25,393 bases of DNA from VGPI01 sp964482845 (GTDB lineage Bacteria > Cloacimonadota > Cloacimonadia > Cloacimonadales > Cloacimonadaceae): contig CAYZZE010000016.1 in assembly GCA_964482845.1 (NCBI GenBank), positions 1 through 25,393 of the forward strand. The letters are read 5' to 3'. How positions within the stretch are numbered: the stretch's first letter is position 1; every line of letters begins with the position of its first letter. The translations under genes and the position numbers were made by a program. The notes under the pieces are model-generated. The model saw only the letters and a list, made by a program, of their open reading frames with translations. It did not search any database and had not been told where the DNA came from. Of the stretch, positions 1-8,184 are shown piece by piece.

Positions 1-21
1 CCAGTTAATCGTTCTTACCGC

Positions 22-645
22 TTATGTCTCCCTTGCTTTGCCGATAACCTCCAGATACGCCAGCACTGTTTCCCTGCGTAAATCCCAGACCGGAGTTTTC
101 CAGATGTTGTTGAAGCACTCGTCAAAGATGGCATCCAGATCGAGCTCCGGTTCCTCAGTCATCAGTTTCATGTCTTTGCTCAGAGGCCTTATCCTGCGTT
201 GATACTCGCTGCTGTCGATCTTTCCATCTTTTAATTCCTTCCTAATGGCCTGAAGCTCCTGCAGAGCCTCAACCTTGCGCTGATCCCTTTCCCTTGCTTC
301 CGGGCTGAAATACTTTAGGTAAGCCTTCTTGTATTTGTAGTCCGCCAGAGCCGCTAGCATCCTGTCCTGATGACCATCCACAAAGGCGCAGAACCTATGG
401 AGGGCAAGTAGCAGGATTGCCGCTTTCTCGTCACCCGTTTTGCCCAGGAAGTCATAAACCTGTAAACCCAGCAGAGGGATGCAGCCTGAGCTTTCTGAGA
501 TGCCGGCATAGGGGCTTGTGATCTCAACCGCGATGTTTCTCCTGTCCCTCAGGATGATCCTGCCGCTCACGACTATGCCATCGACAGTGATCTCGATGCT
601 ATCTCCCTCGATCATGAGATTTGTGTATCCAGTTTCTTGCTTCAT
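22..645 (-). CDS. Hypothetical protein, downstream partner of AAA+ ATPase
   Basis: I do not recognise this 207-residue protein and assign no function. There is no signal peptide or membrane segment, so it is probably cytoplasmic. Residues ~10-60 look beta-rich (alternating hydrophobics around GDSIEITVDG and GRIILRD), which would fit a small barrel. Residues ~70-100 look helical. Residues ~115-165 are charged and heptad-like (EARERDQRKVEALQELQ), a likely coiled coil. The start is well supported: GGGAGGAT lies just upstream of the ATG on the minus strand. The gene begins 15 nt after the stop of the broken AAA+ ATPase in the same direction, so the two were probably cotranscribed and may act together. 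The ORF is intact although its neighbour is frameshifted. Confidence 0.7.
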   Translation of the reverse strand: MKQETGYTNLMIEGDSIEITVDGIVVSGRIILRDRRNIAVEITSPYAGISESSGCIPLLGLQVYDFLGKTGDEKAAILLLALHRFCAFVDGHQDRMLAALADYKYKKAYLKYFSPEARERDQRKVEALQELQAIRKELKDGKIDSSEYQRRIRPLSKDMKLMTEEPELDLDAIFDECFNNIWKTPVWDLRRETVLAYLEVIGKARET

Positions 646-660
646 CTATCCTCCCATTTG

Positions 661-2581
661 TTATAAGGCAAAGCCGACTGCTTGCCTGGTCCTCTTGAAA
701 CTGGTTCCGCTTTCCAGCGAAGCATATTTGCGCAGATCATTAAGGGTCAGCTTGGTTCCTTTTCCACGCAGAAAAGCCTCATGACAGGCGTTTTGCACCA
801 CCAGCCTGATCTGTCCTCCCGTGAAAGTGAAATCATTCGCCAGGCTTTCCACAGGGATGTCCTGCGCGCCGGGAATTGTGGCCGGAAGATGCAAACGCCA
901 GAGCGCTACCCGGGCTTGATAATCCGGAGCCTTGATCTCAAGCTTGTAGTGAAAGCGACGGGACATCGCCATATCCAGATTTTCCGCGAGATTGGTGGTG
1001 ATTATCAGGATGCCCGGAAAGGTCTCCATCTCTTCCAGAAAAACACTCTGGATTGAATTCTCCGCGTGATCCGCCGATTTATCGGGAGAGTCCAGGCGCT
1101 GATGGATAAGTTGGTCACCCTCGTTAAGCAAAAAGACAGGGGACAAGCTCTTAACTGCCTCGCGCATTTCCTGGAATAGTTCCCGTGCTTTCTTTTCACT
1201 TTCCCCGAAAAACGAAGCCCGGATGGTATTGGCATTGATCTGGATCAGGGGCCGCTTCAACGCGTTGGCGATCACGCCCGCGATGAAAGTCTTGCCAGTG
1301 CCGGGAACGCCATGCAAGAGAATATTGCAGCCATGCTGAACGCTCTGCTCGCCGGTAAGTGAGGCTCCCACCAGGCCCCAGGCGGCAAAGCCATCCAGTT
1401 TCGGATTCTGTAGCCTGCGGATCACGGTGACGATCAACTCCCGGGTATACCGATCCAGGATGAGTTGATCCAACACTGGGTCGGATCGATGCGGGTCAGG
1501 TAAGAGGAGTTGGAAAGGGTTTTATCCGTCTTACGCATATTATCTGTTGCTTCATACGCTCTACCATGCAGGGCTGTCACGGCTTTTGTGGTCAGTTCCA
1601 TCGTATAGACGGCAAATATCGGGCAATGGGGTTCTATCAAGCCTTTGGCGCAAAGCAGGTTATCCTTGCCCAGCTTATCTACATAGCTCTTGCGCTCTTT
1701 TGGTTTTTTCGCCAGAAGCGATGCAAGGGTGGCAGGCGAAACCTGGCTAGCCTGCTCACGGTTGTGGTAATCGACCAGAAGCAGGCATTTCTGCCAGAAC
1801 GCGTTGAGTTTATGCTTTTTACAGAGCTCATTCCACCTGCAGCACCTTTGGAATGAGATATAGCCTGTAAATAGGCATCGAATACCAGATTTACGGTTCT
1901 TCCATAGCAAGTTCCGTAATTGGATGAGAAATCGTCAGTCAGTTCCGGATAATGGAGAAACAGCATCCCTATCATCTTCAAGACGGAGTCCATAGCACTT
2001 TCAGACTTGGCAAGGCCTTTTCCGAAAGCCTTGAGTCCCTCCTTAATGGGGTCTTTGCCCAGGATCAGGTTCCAGAGCAGGCCATTAAGCTGTAATCCTG
2101 TGCCATACAGCGCCCTCAGGTCGTAATGATAGTCCACACCCTGCAGGTGAGGTGTGCTCAGGATCTCGCGGTCGATCAGATCAACAATGGCGGCATATTG
2201 ATTTTCCAGACTATCATCCATGCCAGGCAACATCTCGCAGATCTCGGACACGTTGAAATCCTGCTCACCATTGGCCTTGGTCTTGTGGCAGATCTTCGCG
2301 ATCAGCATCAGTTCGTTGGGCTGAAGTTGATAAGCGTTAAGTGGCGGAGATTTGTAGATCGCTTTGAGCAAAGCGTTCATGCTCTCATCATTGTCGAAAT
2401 CCCTCTGCTTTTCTATGTTGGCCTCATGTCCGGGACAATCCTGACGTGCCTTTTTCGTCTCAGGCACATTGATCTCATCACCGCATTCATCTTCCCCCAG
2501 AAGATCATGAAGATAAGACTCCACCTTGCTTTGATCTTCGCTATCCTCAAGCCGCTCAAGATATCTCAAAATACCACTCAT
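661..2581 (-). pseudogene. AAA+ ATPase (COG0464-like), interrupted by two frameshifts
   Basis: Three reading-frame segments together encode about 640 residues of one AAA+ ATPase. Segment 1 (2581 to ~1850) is a helical N-terminal region. Segment 2 (~1850 to ~1478) continues it in another frame (from NELCKKHKLNAFW). Segment 3 (~1476 to 661) is the ATPase module, with Walker A GVPGTGKT (~1311-1288), a Walker B-like FLLNEGDQ in which the usual Asp is Asn, and an arginine-finger region MSRRF. At the second junction, RIDPTQ in one frame meets VLDQLILDRY in the next, consistent with loss of one base near 1478. The ATG at 2581 is preferred over the one at 2596 because GGAGG sits 8 nt before it. Such ATPases remodel protein complexes; the substrate is unknown. 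Sequencing error cannot be excluded, since each segment is otherwise well preserved. Confidence 0.75.
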
Positions 2582-2610
2582 AACACCTACCTCCATTTTT
2601 CATACCCTCT

Positions 2611-2639
2611 ATTATAACTTCCGGGATCAGAATATCTGA
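2611..2639 (-). promoter_or_regulatory. Candidate promoter and operator-like palindrome for the AAA+ ATPase gene
   Basis: Read on the minus strand, a perfect TATAAT (plus-strand ATTATA, 2611-2616) lies about 30 nt before the ATG at 2581. The matching -35 region is poor. A 13-nt palindrome, TCAGA-ATA-TCTGA (2627-2639), sits between the expected -35 and -10 elements, a typical place for a repressor site. The -10 match is seen directly; the regulatory role is inferred. Confidence 0.4.
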
Positions 2640-2822
2640 AAATTCTTTCAATCTCGAGATAATCTCAGGGTATCATAAAGGGGATGGCAGGGTGAGTATC
2701 ACTCTAAGTGCTTCTCTGCAGTAAAGATCAACAGCTTTCGTAGGATTCAATTATGGCATTTCATCAAATCCACCTTAGTAAGCATCAGAAATGTCCTTGT
2801 TTGTGTGCTGATCGGCAAATCC

Positions 2823-2888
2823 ATTTGCAGAAATCCTGTCAGAATTTGCAATTTTCGGTGATCAGATTTGCAGATATCCTGTCAGAAT
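2823..2888. repeat. Imperfect direct repeat, two 23-bp copies 43 bp apart
   Basis: Copies lie at 2823-2845 and 2866-2888. Both begin ATTTGCAGA and end TCCTGTCAGAAT, differing at one internal base (A versus T). The spacer repeats part of the motif (GAATTTGC). A weaker match, ATTTGCAGATTTCGTTGTCA, starts at 2962. Two copies are too few for a CRISPR array. Tandem protein-binding sites or remnants of a small repeat are both possible. Confidence 0.6.
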
Positions 2889-3089
2889 CTACCTAAAGTG
2901 GTCTTGGAAAGGATGAGTAAGGATGTCATACGATGCGACAGTTTTCAGTTTTCGCTGCACTATTTGCAGATTTCGTTGTCAAGTTGCACCGTCAATAACA
3001 TCGATTTGAAAAAGTGGCGACACGATTGGAAAAAATAAGTGAGAAGGCATAGCCAGAGCATGCGAGATTAGGAGCAACGGAAATTTTTC

Positions 3090-3117
3090 TTGACACAAAC
3101 ATCATTTTCGATACCGT
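3090..3117 (+). promoter_or_regulatory. Weak candidate promoter for the rimP operon
   Basis: A perfect -35 hexamer TTGACA (3090-3095) is followed after 16 nt by TACCGT (3112-3117), a poor -10. It lies about 120 nt before rimP in the right direction, and no better promoter is visible. The -35 is seen directly; its use is inferred. Confidence 0.3.
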
Positions 3118-3188
3118 GCCCCGATCGGATAGATCTGGTCTGAAATACCTGATCCATTACCGAAATGCTGTGTTTAATCAAACACTTC

Positions 3189-3211
3189 AAACGGTTCAAA
3201 GCGAACCGTTT
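3189..3211 (+). promoter_or_regulatory. Hairpin in the leader just upstream of rimP
   Basis: A perfect 9-bp stem, AAACGGTTC (3189-3197) and GAACCGTTT (3203-3211), encloses the loop AAAGC. It ends about 27 nt before the rimP start and lacks a following T-run, so it is not a standard intrinsic terminator. It may affect translation or stability of the operon leader. The first genes of such operons are often feedback regulated, but nothing here identifies the regulator. Confidence 0.45.
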
Positions 3212-3238
3212 ATTGTTGGTTAAAGGAAGGTGGAGGAG

Positions 3239-3715
3239 ATGATACATTATCGCACAGCCATCGAAGATATCGCTCGGCGCATATGCACCGATATGCATGT
3301 TTCGATCTATGACATTGAAGAAAAAATGACGCAAAAGGGTCGGATCATTACCGTTTTTGTGACTCGGATCGGTGGAGTGACGCTTGATGAATGCGCCCAA
3401 TTCAGCTACGCCATGAGTGCGGAACTGGATGCTTTGGATATGATCGCAGAGCGCTATTTTTTGGAAGTGTCATCGCCAGGACTGGAACGTCCTTTGAAGC
3501 TGAAGATGCACTATTTGAGTGCGATCAATGAAATGATCGCCATTCAATGGGTTCAGGCGGATCAAAAGATCCATACAACCGGTAAACTATTGGAAGTGAA
3601 CCCCGAGGCCGTGGTCGTCGAGGGAAAAGATGGAGAACGGATCATTATACCATACTATGCCGTCTATAAAGCCCGAACACTATTTACCGAGACCAAAAAA
3701 GGGAGCCATAAATGA
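3239..3715 (+). CDS. rimP: Ribosome maturation factor RimP
   Basis: RimP binds the 30S subunit during late assembly and helps mature the head region. The protein is about 158 residues, normal for the family. It shows the RimP_N pattern of a helical start (AIEDIARRICTDM), then the conserved block YFLEVSSPGLERPLK, followed by the C-terminal SH3-like domain (GKLLEVNPEAVVVEGKDGERIIIPY). The frame also offers a GTG at 3230, but the ATG at 3239 has AAGGAAGG at a good 8-nt distance and is preferred. It is the first gene of the nusA-infB type operon and overlaps nusA by ATGA, implying translational coupling. Position and motifs make the assignment secure. Confidence 0.93.
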   Translation: MIHYRTAIEDIARRICTDMHVSIYDIEEKMTQKGRIITVFVTRIGGVTLDECAQFSYAMSAELDALDMIAERYFLEVSSPGLERPLKLKMHYLSAINEMIAIQWVQADQKIHTTGKLLEVNPEAVVVEGKDGERIIIPYYAVYKARTLFTETKKGSHK

Positions 3716-4968
3716 GCGCCAGTATATTGGAAGCAATCAGCAAAGTTGCTGCTACCAAACAACTTGACAAGGTTCAATTGCAGAGTATAATTCTAGAGTC
3801 GATCACTTCAACTCTGAGTAAGAAACTCGATGAGGAAAACAATCTGATGGTTTCTTTCCATGAGAAGACCGGGGGTATCGAGATTGAGTATGACAGTTTG
3901 GTGGTGGAGCACGAGATCCGGCTTGGCCAGATCTCCATATTGGATGCCCAGAAAGTATATAATCCCCGTGCCCGATTGGGCGATTATATCCACATCAAAA
4001 AGTTCTTGAGCGAATTGGAACCCAAACTTGTCAAGACGGTTCAGAGAACGATCTCCGAGCGCCTGCATGAACTGGATGAAAAAAGGATCAGCAGCGACTT
4101 TGACCAGCAAAAAAACACCATTGTCACCGGACGGATCAAATCCATTGACGATACCTTCGGTTATCGGATCGATATTGGTAAAATGGAAGCCCTTTTACCG
4201 GTCGATCAACAGATCGAAAACGAGTTTTACAAGGTCGGAGACCATATCAAGGCATACGTCGTCAATATCCGTATCCCCGATAAAACAAAATCCTATGATA
4301 AGAGCAAATCAGTTATCATCCTCTCACGCATCCATCCGGAATTTGTCAAAAAGATATTCGAATCCGAGATTCCTGAGATCTATGATGGAACGGTCAAAGT
4401 AAGAAAGATCGTCAGGGAACCCGGCGTTCGCGTAAAAGTGGAACTGGAATCCACCGATCCCAAGATCGATCCGCTCAGGGCATGCCTAAGCGTCAAAGGC
4501 ACACGCCTGGATGCCATTCGTAAAGAATTGCACGATGAACAGATAGATATCGTAGTCCATAATGATGATCCGGAGAAAATGGTGATCAATGCCCTCGGGG
4601 TGGAAAACGTCCGAAACGTGATCATCGAACGCGGTAAATCCGCCACCGTGATTGTCAGCGAAGCCGATAAAGTGCTGGCGATCGGAAAGCTGGGCAAAAA
4701 TGCCAAACTGGCAGCCAAACTGACCGGCTTGAAAATGGACATCTATACCCAGGCGGAATTTGACGAAAAGAAATCCAAAGAACGCCGGACGATCAGCCAT
4801 GTTACGGAACTGGATGGGGTTACTCCCAAAATTGCGGAGATCCTAAAAAAATCAGGTTATACATCGGTGCAGGATGTGTTTATAGCCAGCGTGGACGAAT
4901 TGTGTAATTTGGACGGAGTGGGCAGAAAGATCGCCGAACGCCTCAAAGAAGCAGCGGAGTTATTCTGA
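3712..4968 (+). CDS. nusA: Transcription termination/antitermination factor NusA
   Basis: NusA binds RNA polymerase and nascent RNA, modulating pausing, termination and antitermination. The 418 residues run as an N-terminal polymerase-binding domain (~1-130), S1 (~138-205), KH1 (~230-300) and KH2 (~305-360). A short C-terminal helix-hairpin-helix region follows (VTELDGVTPKIAEILKKSG, LDGVGRKIAERLKEAAELF). KH2 keeps its loop (AIGKLGKNAKLAAKLTG). In KH1 the usual GACVGxxG stretch reads RACLSVKG, so the first Gly of the GxxG RNA-binding loop is Ser. The gene lacks the long acidic tails seen in some proteobacterial NusA. The start overlaps the rimP stop (ATGA), and the stop overlaps the ylxR start (TGATG). 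Confidence 0.96.
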   Translation: MSASILEAISKVAATKQLDKVQLQSIILESITSTLSKKLDEENNLMVSFHEKTGGIEIEYDSLVVEHEIRLGQISILDAQKVYNPRARLGDYIHIKKFLSELEPKLVKTVQRTISERLHELDEKRISSDFDQQKNTIVTGRIKSIDDTFGYRIDIGKMEALLPVDQQIENEFYKVGDHIKAYVVNIRIPDKTKSYDKSKSVIILSRIHPEFVKKIFESEIPEIYDGTVKVRKIVREPGVRVKVELESTDPKIDPLRACLSVKGTRLDAIRKELHDEQIDIVVHNDDPEKMVINALGVENVRNVIIERGKSATVIVSEADKVLAIGKLGKNAKLAAKLTGLKMDIYTQAEFDEKKSKERRTISHVTELDGVTPKIAEILKKSGYTSVQDVFIASVDELCNLDGVGRKIAERLKEAAELF

Positions 4969-5192
4969 TGCCCAATCGTAACAGCCATTCCGGTCATATC
5001 GCACAGCGCAGTTGCGTGGTCTGTAAGAAAAAGATTGACCGCAATCTGCTGTTACAATTCTTTGCCGTGAAAAACAAGATCGTCTATGACATCAAATCCG
5101 GGGTGAGTCGTTCCAAACGCCATGTATGCCACAAACAGCCGTGTTTGGACGGACTCGTCAAGTGGCTTAAAGAGAGTAAGACAAAGAGATGA
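4968..5192 (+). CDS. ylxR: YlxR family RNA-binding protein (DUF448; RnpM type)
   Basis: This small basic protein of 74 residues carries the YlxR signature: RSCVVCKKK near the N-terminus, a hydrophobic LLQFF strand, and a later Cys/His pair (HVCHKQPC) that replaces the more usual GRGAY-C-C region. YlxR proteins are encoded between nusA and infB in many bacteria. In Firmicutes the family member RnpM modulates RNase P. The gene overlaps nusA by one base and ylxQ by four (ATGA), so all three are probably translationally coupled. The divergent glycine-poor middle (SGVSRSKRHVC) suggests some change in RNA contacts, though this is only inferred. Confidence 0.9.
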   Translation: MPNRNSHSGHIAQRSCVVCKKKIDRNLLLQFFAVKNKIVYDIKSGVSRSKRHVCHKQPCLDGLVKWLKESKTKR

Positions 5193-5545
5193 AAACAGAT
5201 GAAGCGGTGATGGACGCCAAAATCATGACCCTAATGCAGTTTGCCCGAAAAGCAGGCAAACTGGTCAATGGCAGGGATGCCTGCATCCGGGCGATCAACC
5301 GAAGAAAGGTGTATCTCGTAATGTTGGCCACGGACTACTCAGAGAAGGGAGCCAAACAGGTCATTGCTTCGATCCATTCTCAAAACTTGCCGGTCTATGT
5401 GATCAAAAGGTATAAGATGAAAGAACTTAGCAACGCCCTTGGTTATCCGGTGACAGGTGTATATGGGATAGTCGAAAAAGGTTTTTCCGATCGGATTTTT
5501 GAATACGATCAAACAAGCAAACAAGTGGAGGAAACTTGCCAGTAA
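5189..5545 (+). CDS. ylxQ: L7Ae/YlxQ family ribosome-associated protein
   Basis: A 118-residue protein of the L7Ae/L30e/S12e/Gadd45 fold, which binds kink-turn RNA in studied relatives. Recognisable parts are the opening helix and strand (LMQFARKAGKLVNGRDACI), the strand LVMLATDYSEKGAKQV, and the C-terminal part with ALGYPVTGVYGIVEKGFSDRI. In Bacillus the equivalent nusA-infB operon genes are ylxR and ylxQ. It starts with ATG overlapping the ylxR stop. Its last codons overlap the infB TTG start by 10 nt, and the infB ribosome binding site lies inside its 3' end. The exact role in this lineage is unknown. Confidence 0.88.
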   Translation: MKTDEAVMDAKIMTLMQFARKAGKLVNGRDACIRAINRRKVYLVMLATDYSEKGAKQVIASIHSQNLPVYVIKRYKMKELSNALGYPVTGVYGIVEKGFSDRIFEYDQTSKQVEETCQ

Positions 5546-8184
5546 GAGTACACGAATTAGCCAAGGAACTGAAGATCAGTGCCTTTGCCCTCAGAAAACA
5601 CTTGTCCGATCTCGGGGTAACGACAAAGAACCACATGAGTTTGGTGGATGAAGATGTCGCAGAGCGGATCAGGTTGAAGTATAATGAGCAGATAGACGCC
5701 GAAAAGCGTGCGGAACGCGATCGAAAGCGATTGGTTGACCTCAAGCATGCCGCTAAACACAAGACCGAATTACCCGTAGAACCAATACCGGAAGTCAGGA
5801 CGGATAAACTTCCCACACCAGTTTCTGCCAAAGAAAAACCTGTGTCCAAACCCGATACCGCCCCCGCACCTGCACCGGAACCCCAGGAGTCACCTGTATC
5901 ACCCGAACCCACTGCTGTCATGGATTCTTCCTCAAATACCGAACCAACCAAATCACTTTTTGAAGGAATGCGCATCATTGAAATAAAACCACAACCGCCA
6001 AGAGGACAGCAACGCAGACCCAAATCATATCTCGAAACTCAAAGATCCACAGATCGCCCGCCCAAAAAACTGTATGAACGTTCACCAAGACCGGAAGCAC
6101 CTAAAAGACCGGACGGCAAAAAACCTGACGATTATACAAAGCCGATCTCCACTCTCGGTCCCAAAGCGGCTATTCCAGCGACTGAAGCGGGCGTAAAGGA
6201 AGCGGACAGTAAAAAATTTGGCAAGGTAAAGATCAGTCACGAGGAATTGGGCGAAAAGAGCAAACACCGCAAAGCGCTGCTCAAGACTGCCAAAAAAGGT
6301 AAGAATCTGGTGGCTGAAGTTACTGAGATCGACGAAGCCGAGATCTCCAGAAACATTAAAAAGACGCTGCTCAAATCATCCAAACGAAAAAAATATCACC
6401 GGGACGCGCAAGTTGTCTCTGATCGCGGTGCAAACGAAGTGGTGATCTCCGAATATACCTCTGTGAATGAACTGGCAAAAATCATCAGTGTTCCCCCGTC
6501 CGAGATCATATCCAAGTTCTTTATGATGGGTCAATTGGTCACGATAAACCAGCGGCTGGACAAGGACTCGCTAGAGATGATCTGTGACGAGTACAAACTC
6601 GATTTTAAGTTTGAAGATGAATTTGGTGCTGATATTATCAGCCAGAAAACCACTACATATAACGATGTGGATGCCATTACGAGGCCTCCGATCGTAACAA
6701 TAATGGGTCATGTCGATCATGGCAAGACCTCGATATTGGATTATATCCGAAATACAAATATCGTAGCCGGAGAATCGGGTAGCATTACCCAGCATATCGG
6801 CGCTTACCAGATCGAGATCAATAAACATAAGATCACCTTTATCGATACTCCCGGCCACGAAGCGTTTACTGCCATGCGGGCTCGGGGTGCGAACGCCACG
6901 GACATTGCCGTGATCGTGGTATCAGCGACCGAAGGTGTAAAACCGCAGACCTTGGAAGCAATAGACCATGCCAAAGCAGCGAATGTTCCCATTATTGTTG
7001 CCATCAACAAGGTTGATCTCCCCGAAACCAACATGGATAAAGTGATCGCTCAGTTGCTCGACAATGGAGTATATTTGGAACAATATGGGGGAGAAGTTCC
7101 TTGGTGCAGAACATCCGTGGTAACGGGCGAAGGAATTTTGAACTTGATCGAATTGATACTGTTGACCGCTGAAATCCAGGAACTCAAATCAAAATGGGAC
7201 GTTCCCGCGAAGGCAGTGGTGATTGAAGCCAAAATAGATAGCAAGACCGGTGCGGTGGTCACCATCCTGATGCAGGAAGGATCACTGAAAAAAGGCGATA
7301 TCGTGGTATGCGGAGCCACGTATGGCCGGATCCGTAAAATGGAAAACGAACGGGGCGGAGAAATCAAGGACTTGTATCCTTCGGACGTTGGTAGGATCTA
7401 TGGCCTGTCCACCGTTCCCAAGGCAGGTGATATGCTCAATCAGGTCGAAACTGAAAAAACCGCCCGGTCGATCAGCACTGAACGGCATCAGATCCGCATG
7501 GAACGTGAAAAATATCAAAGCAAGACCTCTTTGCAAAACCTCTTTGCCAGAATTAAGGAAGAAAAGATCGGCGAAGTGCGCATCATTGTCAAAGCCGATA
7601 CCGATGGCTCGGTGGAAGCCATTGCCGATTCATTCTTCAAACTGTCAAACAATGAGGTGATCGTCAATATCATCCACAAAAACGTCGGAGGCATCAATGA
7701 GGATGACGTCAACCTCGCCACTGCATCCGATGCCATAATCATCGGTTTCCATGTCCGTGCCAGCCACCAGGCGAGAAAACTGGCGGAAGATCAAAACGTG
7801 GATATCAGGCTTTACCAGGTCATATATGCCGCCATCGATGATGTGCGTAAAGCATTGGAAGGAATGCTCAAACCTGAATTTGAGGAAGTCGTCATTGGTT
7901 CCGCCATTGTCCGACAGGTCTTTAAGATCAAAAAAGTAGGAGTAATCGCCGGATGCTATATCGAACGGGGCTCAATCCTGAGGCAATGCAAAGTCCGCCT
8001 GTTTCGCAATGACGTCCTCCTCCACGAAGGTAATCTTGCCTCGCTCAAGCACTTCCAAAACGAGGTAAGCGAGATCAAGGCCGGGAATGAATGCGGTATG
8101 GCATTGGATCGCTGGCAGGACATCAAAGAAGATGACCTCCTCGAGTGTTACGTGATCAAGCAGACCGTAAGGAAGTTTACGTGA
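5536..8184 (+). CDS. infB: Translation initiation factor IF-2
   Basis: IF2 is the GTPase that places formyl-Met-tRNA on the 30S subunit and promotes subunit joining. At 882 residues it is a normal long form. It has an IF2_N domain at ~1-50 (VRVHELAKELKISAFALRKHL), a charged Pro/Lys-rich linker (~60-290), and a second IF2_N-like domain at ~308-360 (VNELAKIISVPPSEIISKFF). The GTPase domain follows with G1 GHVDHGKT (~391-398), the switch region GSITQHIGAY, G3 DTPGH and G4 NKVD, then domains II, III and IV. The start is TTG, chosen because GGAGG (from 5527) lies at good distance and the IF2_N motif begins at once. It overlaps ylxQ upstream and rbfA downstream. Confidence 0.97.
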   Translation: MPVRVHELAKELKISAFALRKHLSDLGVTTKNHMSLVDEDVAERIRLKYNEQIDAEKRAERDRKRLVDLKHAAKHKTELPVEPIPEVRTDKLPTPVSAKEKPVSKPDTAPAPAPEPQESPVSPEPTAVMDSSSNTEPTKSLFEGMRIIEIKPQPPRGQQRRPKSYLETQRSTDRPPKKLYERSPRPEAPKRPDGKKPDDYTKPISTLGPKAAIPATEAGVKEADSKKFGKVKISHEELGEKSKHRKALLKTAKKGKNLVAEVTEIDEAEISRNIKKTLLKSSKRKKYHRDAQVVSDRGANEVVISEYTSVNELAKIISVPPSEIISKFFMMGQLVTINQRLDKDSLEMICDEYKLDFKFEDEFGADIISQKTTTYNDVDAITRPPIVTIMGHVDHGKTSILDYIRNTNIVAGESGSITQHIGAYQIEINKHKITFIDTPGHEAFTAMRARGANATDIAVIVVSATEGVKPQTLEAIDHAKAANVPIIVAINKVDLPETNMDKVIAQLLDNGVYLEQYGGEVPWCRTSVVTGEGILNLIELILLTAEIQELKSKWDVPAKAVVIEAKIDSKTGAVVTILMQEGSLKKGDIVVCGATYGRIRKMENERGGEIKDLYPSDVGRIYGLSTVPKAGDMLNQVETEKTARSISTERHQIRMEREKYQSKTSLQNLFARIKEEKIGEVRIIVKADTDGSVEAIADSFFKLSNNEVIVNIIHKNVGGINEDDVNLATASDAIIIGFHVRASHQARKLAEDQNVDIRLYQVIYAAIDDVRKALEGMLKPEFEEVVIGSAIVRQVFKIKKVGVIAGCYIERGSILRQCKVRLFRNDVLLHEGNLASLKHFQNEVSEIKAGNECGMALDRWQDIKEDDLLECYVIKQTVRKFT

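Larger units (their letters stand above)
2617..3238. other. Gene-free divergent intergenic region
   Basis: About 620 bases separate the minus-strand ATPase unit from the plus-strand rimP operon. No ORF here looks real. The region holds the ATPase promoter candidate, an imperfect direct repeat around 2823-2888, a weak promoter candidate near 3090-3117 and a hairpin at 3189-3211. The repeat has a possible third, degenerate copy near 2962 that starts ATTTGCAGAT. Confidence 0.6.

Noticed and set aside
1470..1860. Programmed frameshifting in the AAA+ ATPase
   Set aside because: No standard slippery heptamer with a following structure is visible at either junction, and two such sites in one gene are unlikely.
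2823..2985. CRISPR array
   Set aside because: There are only two good copies, the spacer is short and itself similar to the repeat, and no cas gene is present.
3180..3215. tRNA-like T-arm (GGTTCAAAGCGAACC)
   Set aside because: No acceptor, D-arm or anticodon arm can be built around it; it is better described as a simple hairpin.
3230..3238. GTG start for rimP at 3230
   Set aside because: Its ribosome binding site would be too close, whereas the ATG at 3239 has AAGGAAGG at 8 nt.
8145..8180. Upstream start for rbfA at 8145
   Set aside because: It adds 12 residues lying wholly inside infB. The GTG at 8181 has a good ribosome binding site and a GTGA overlap.
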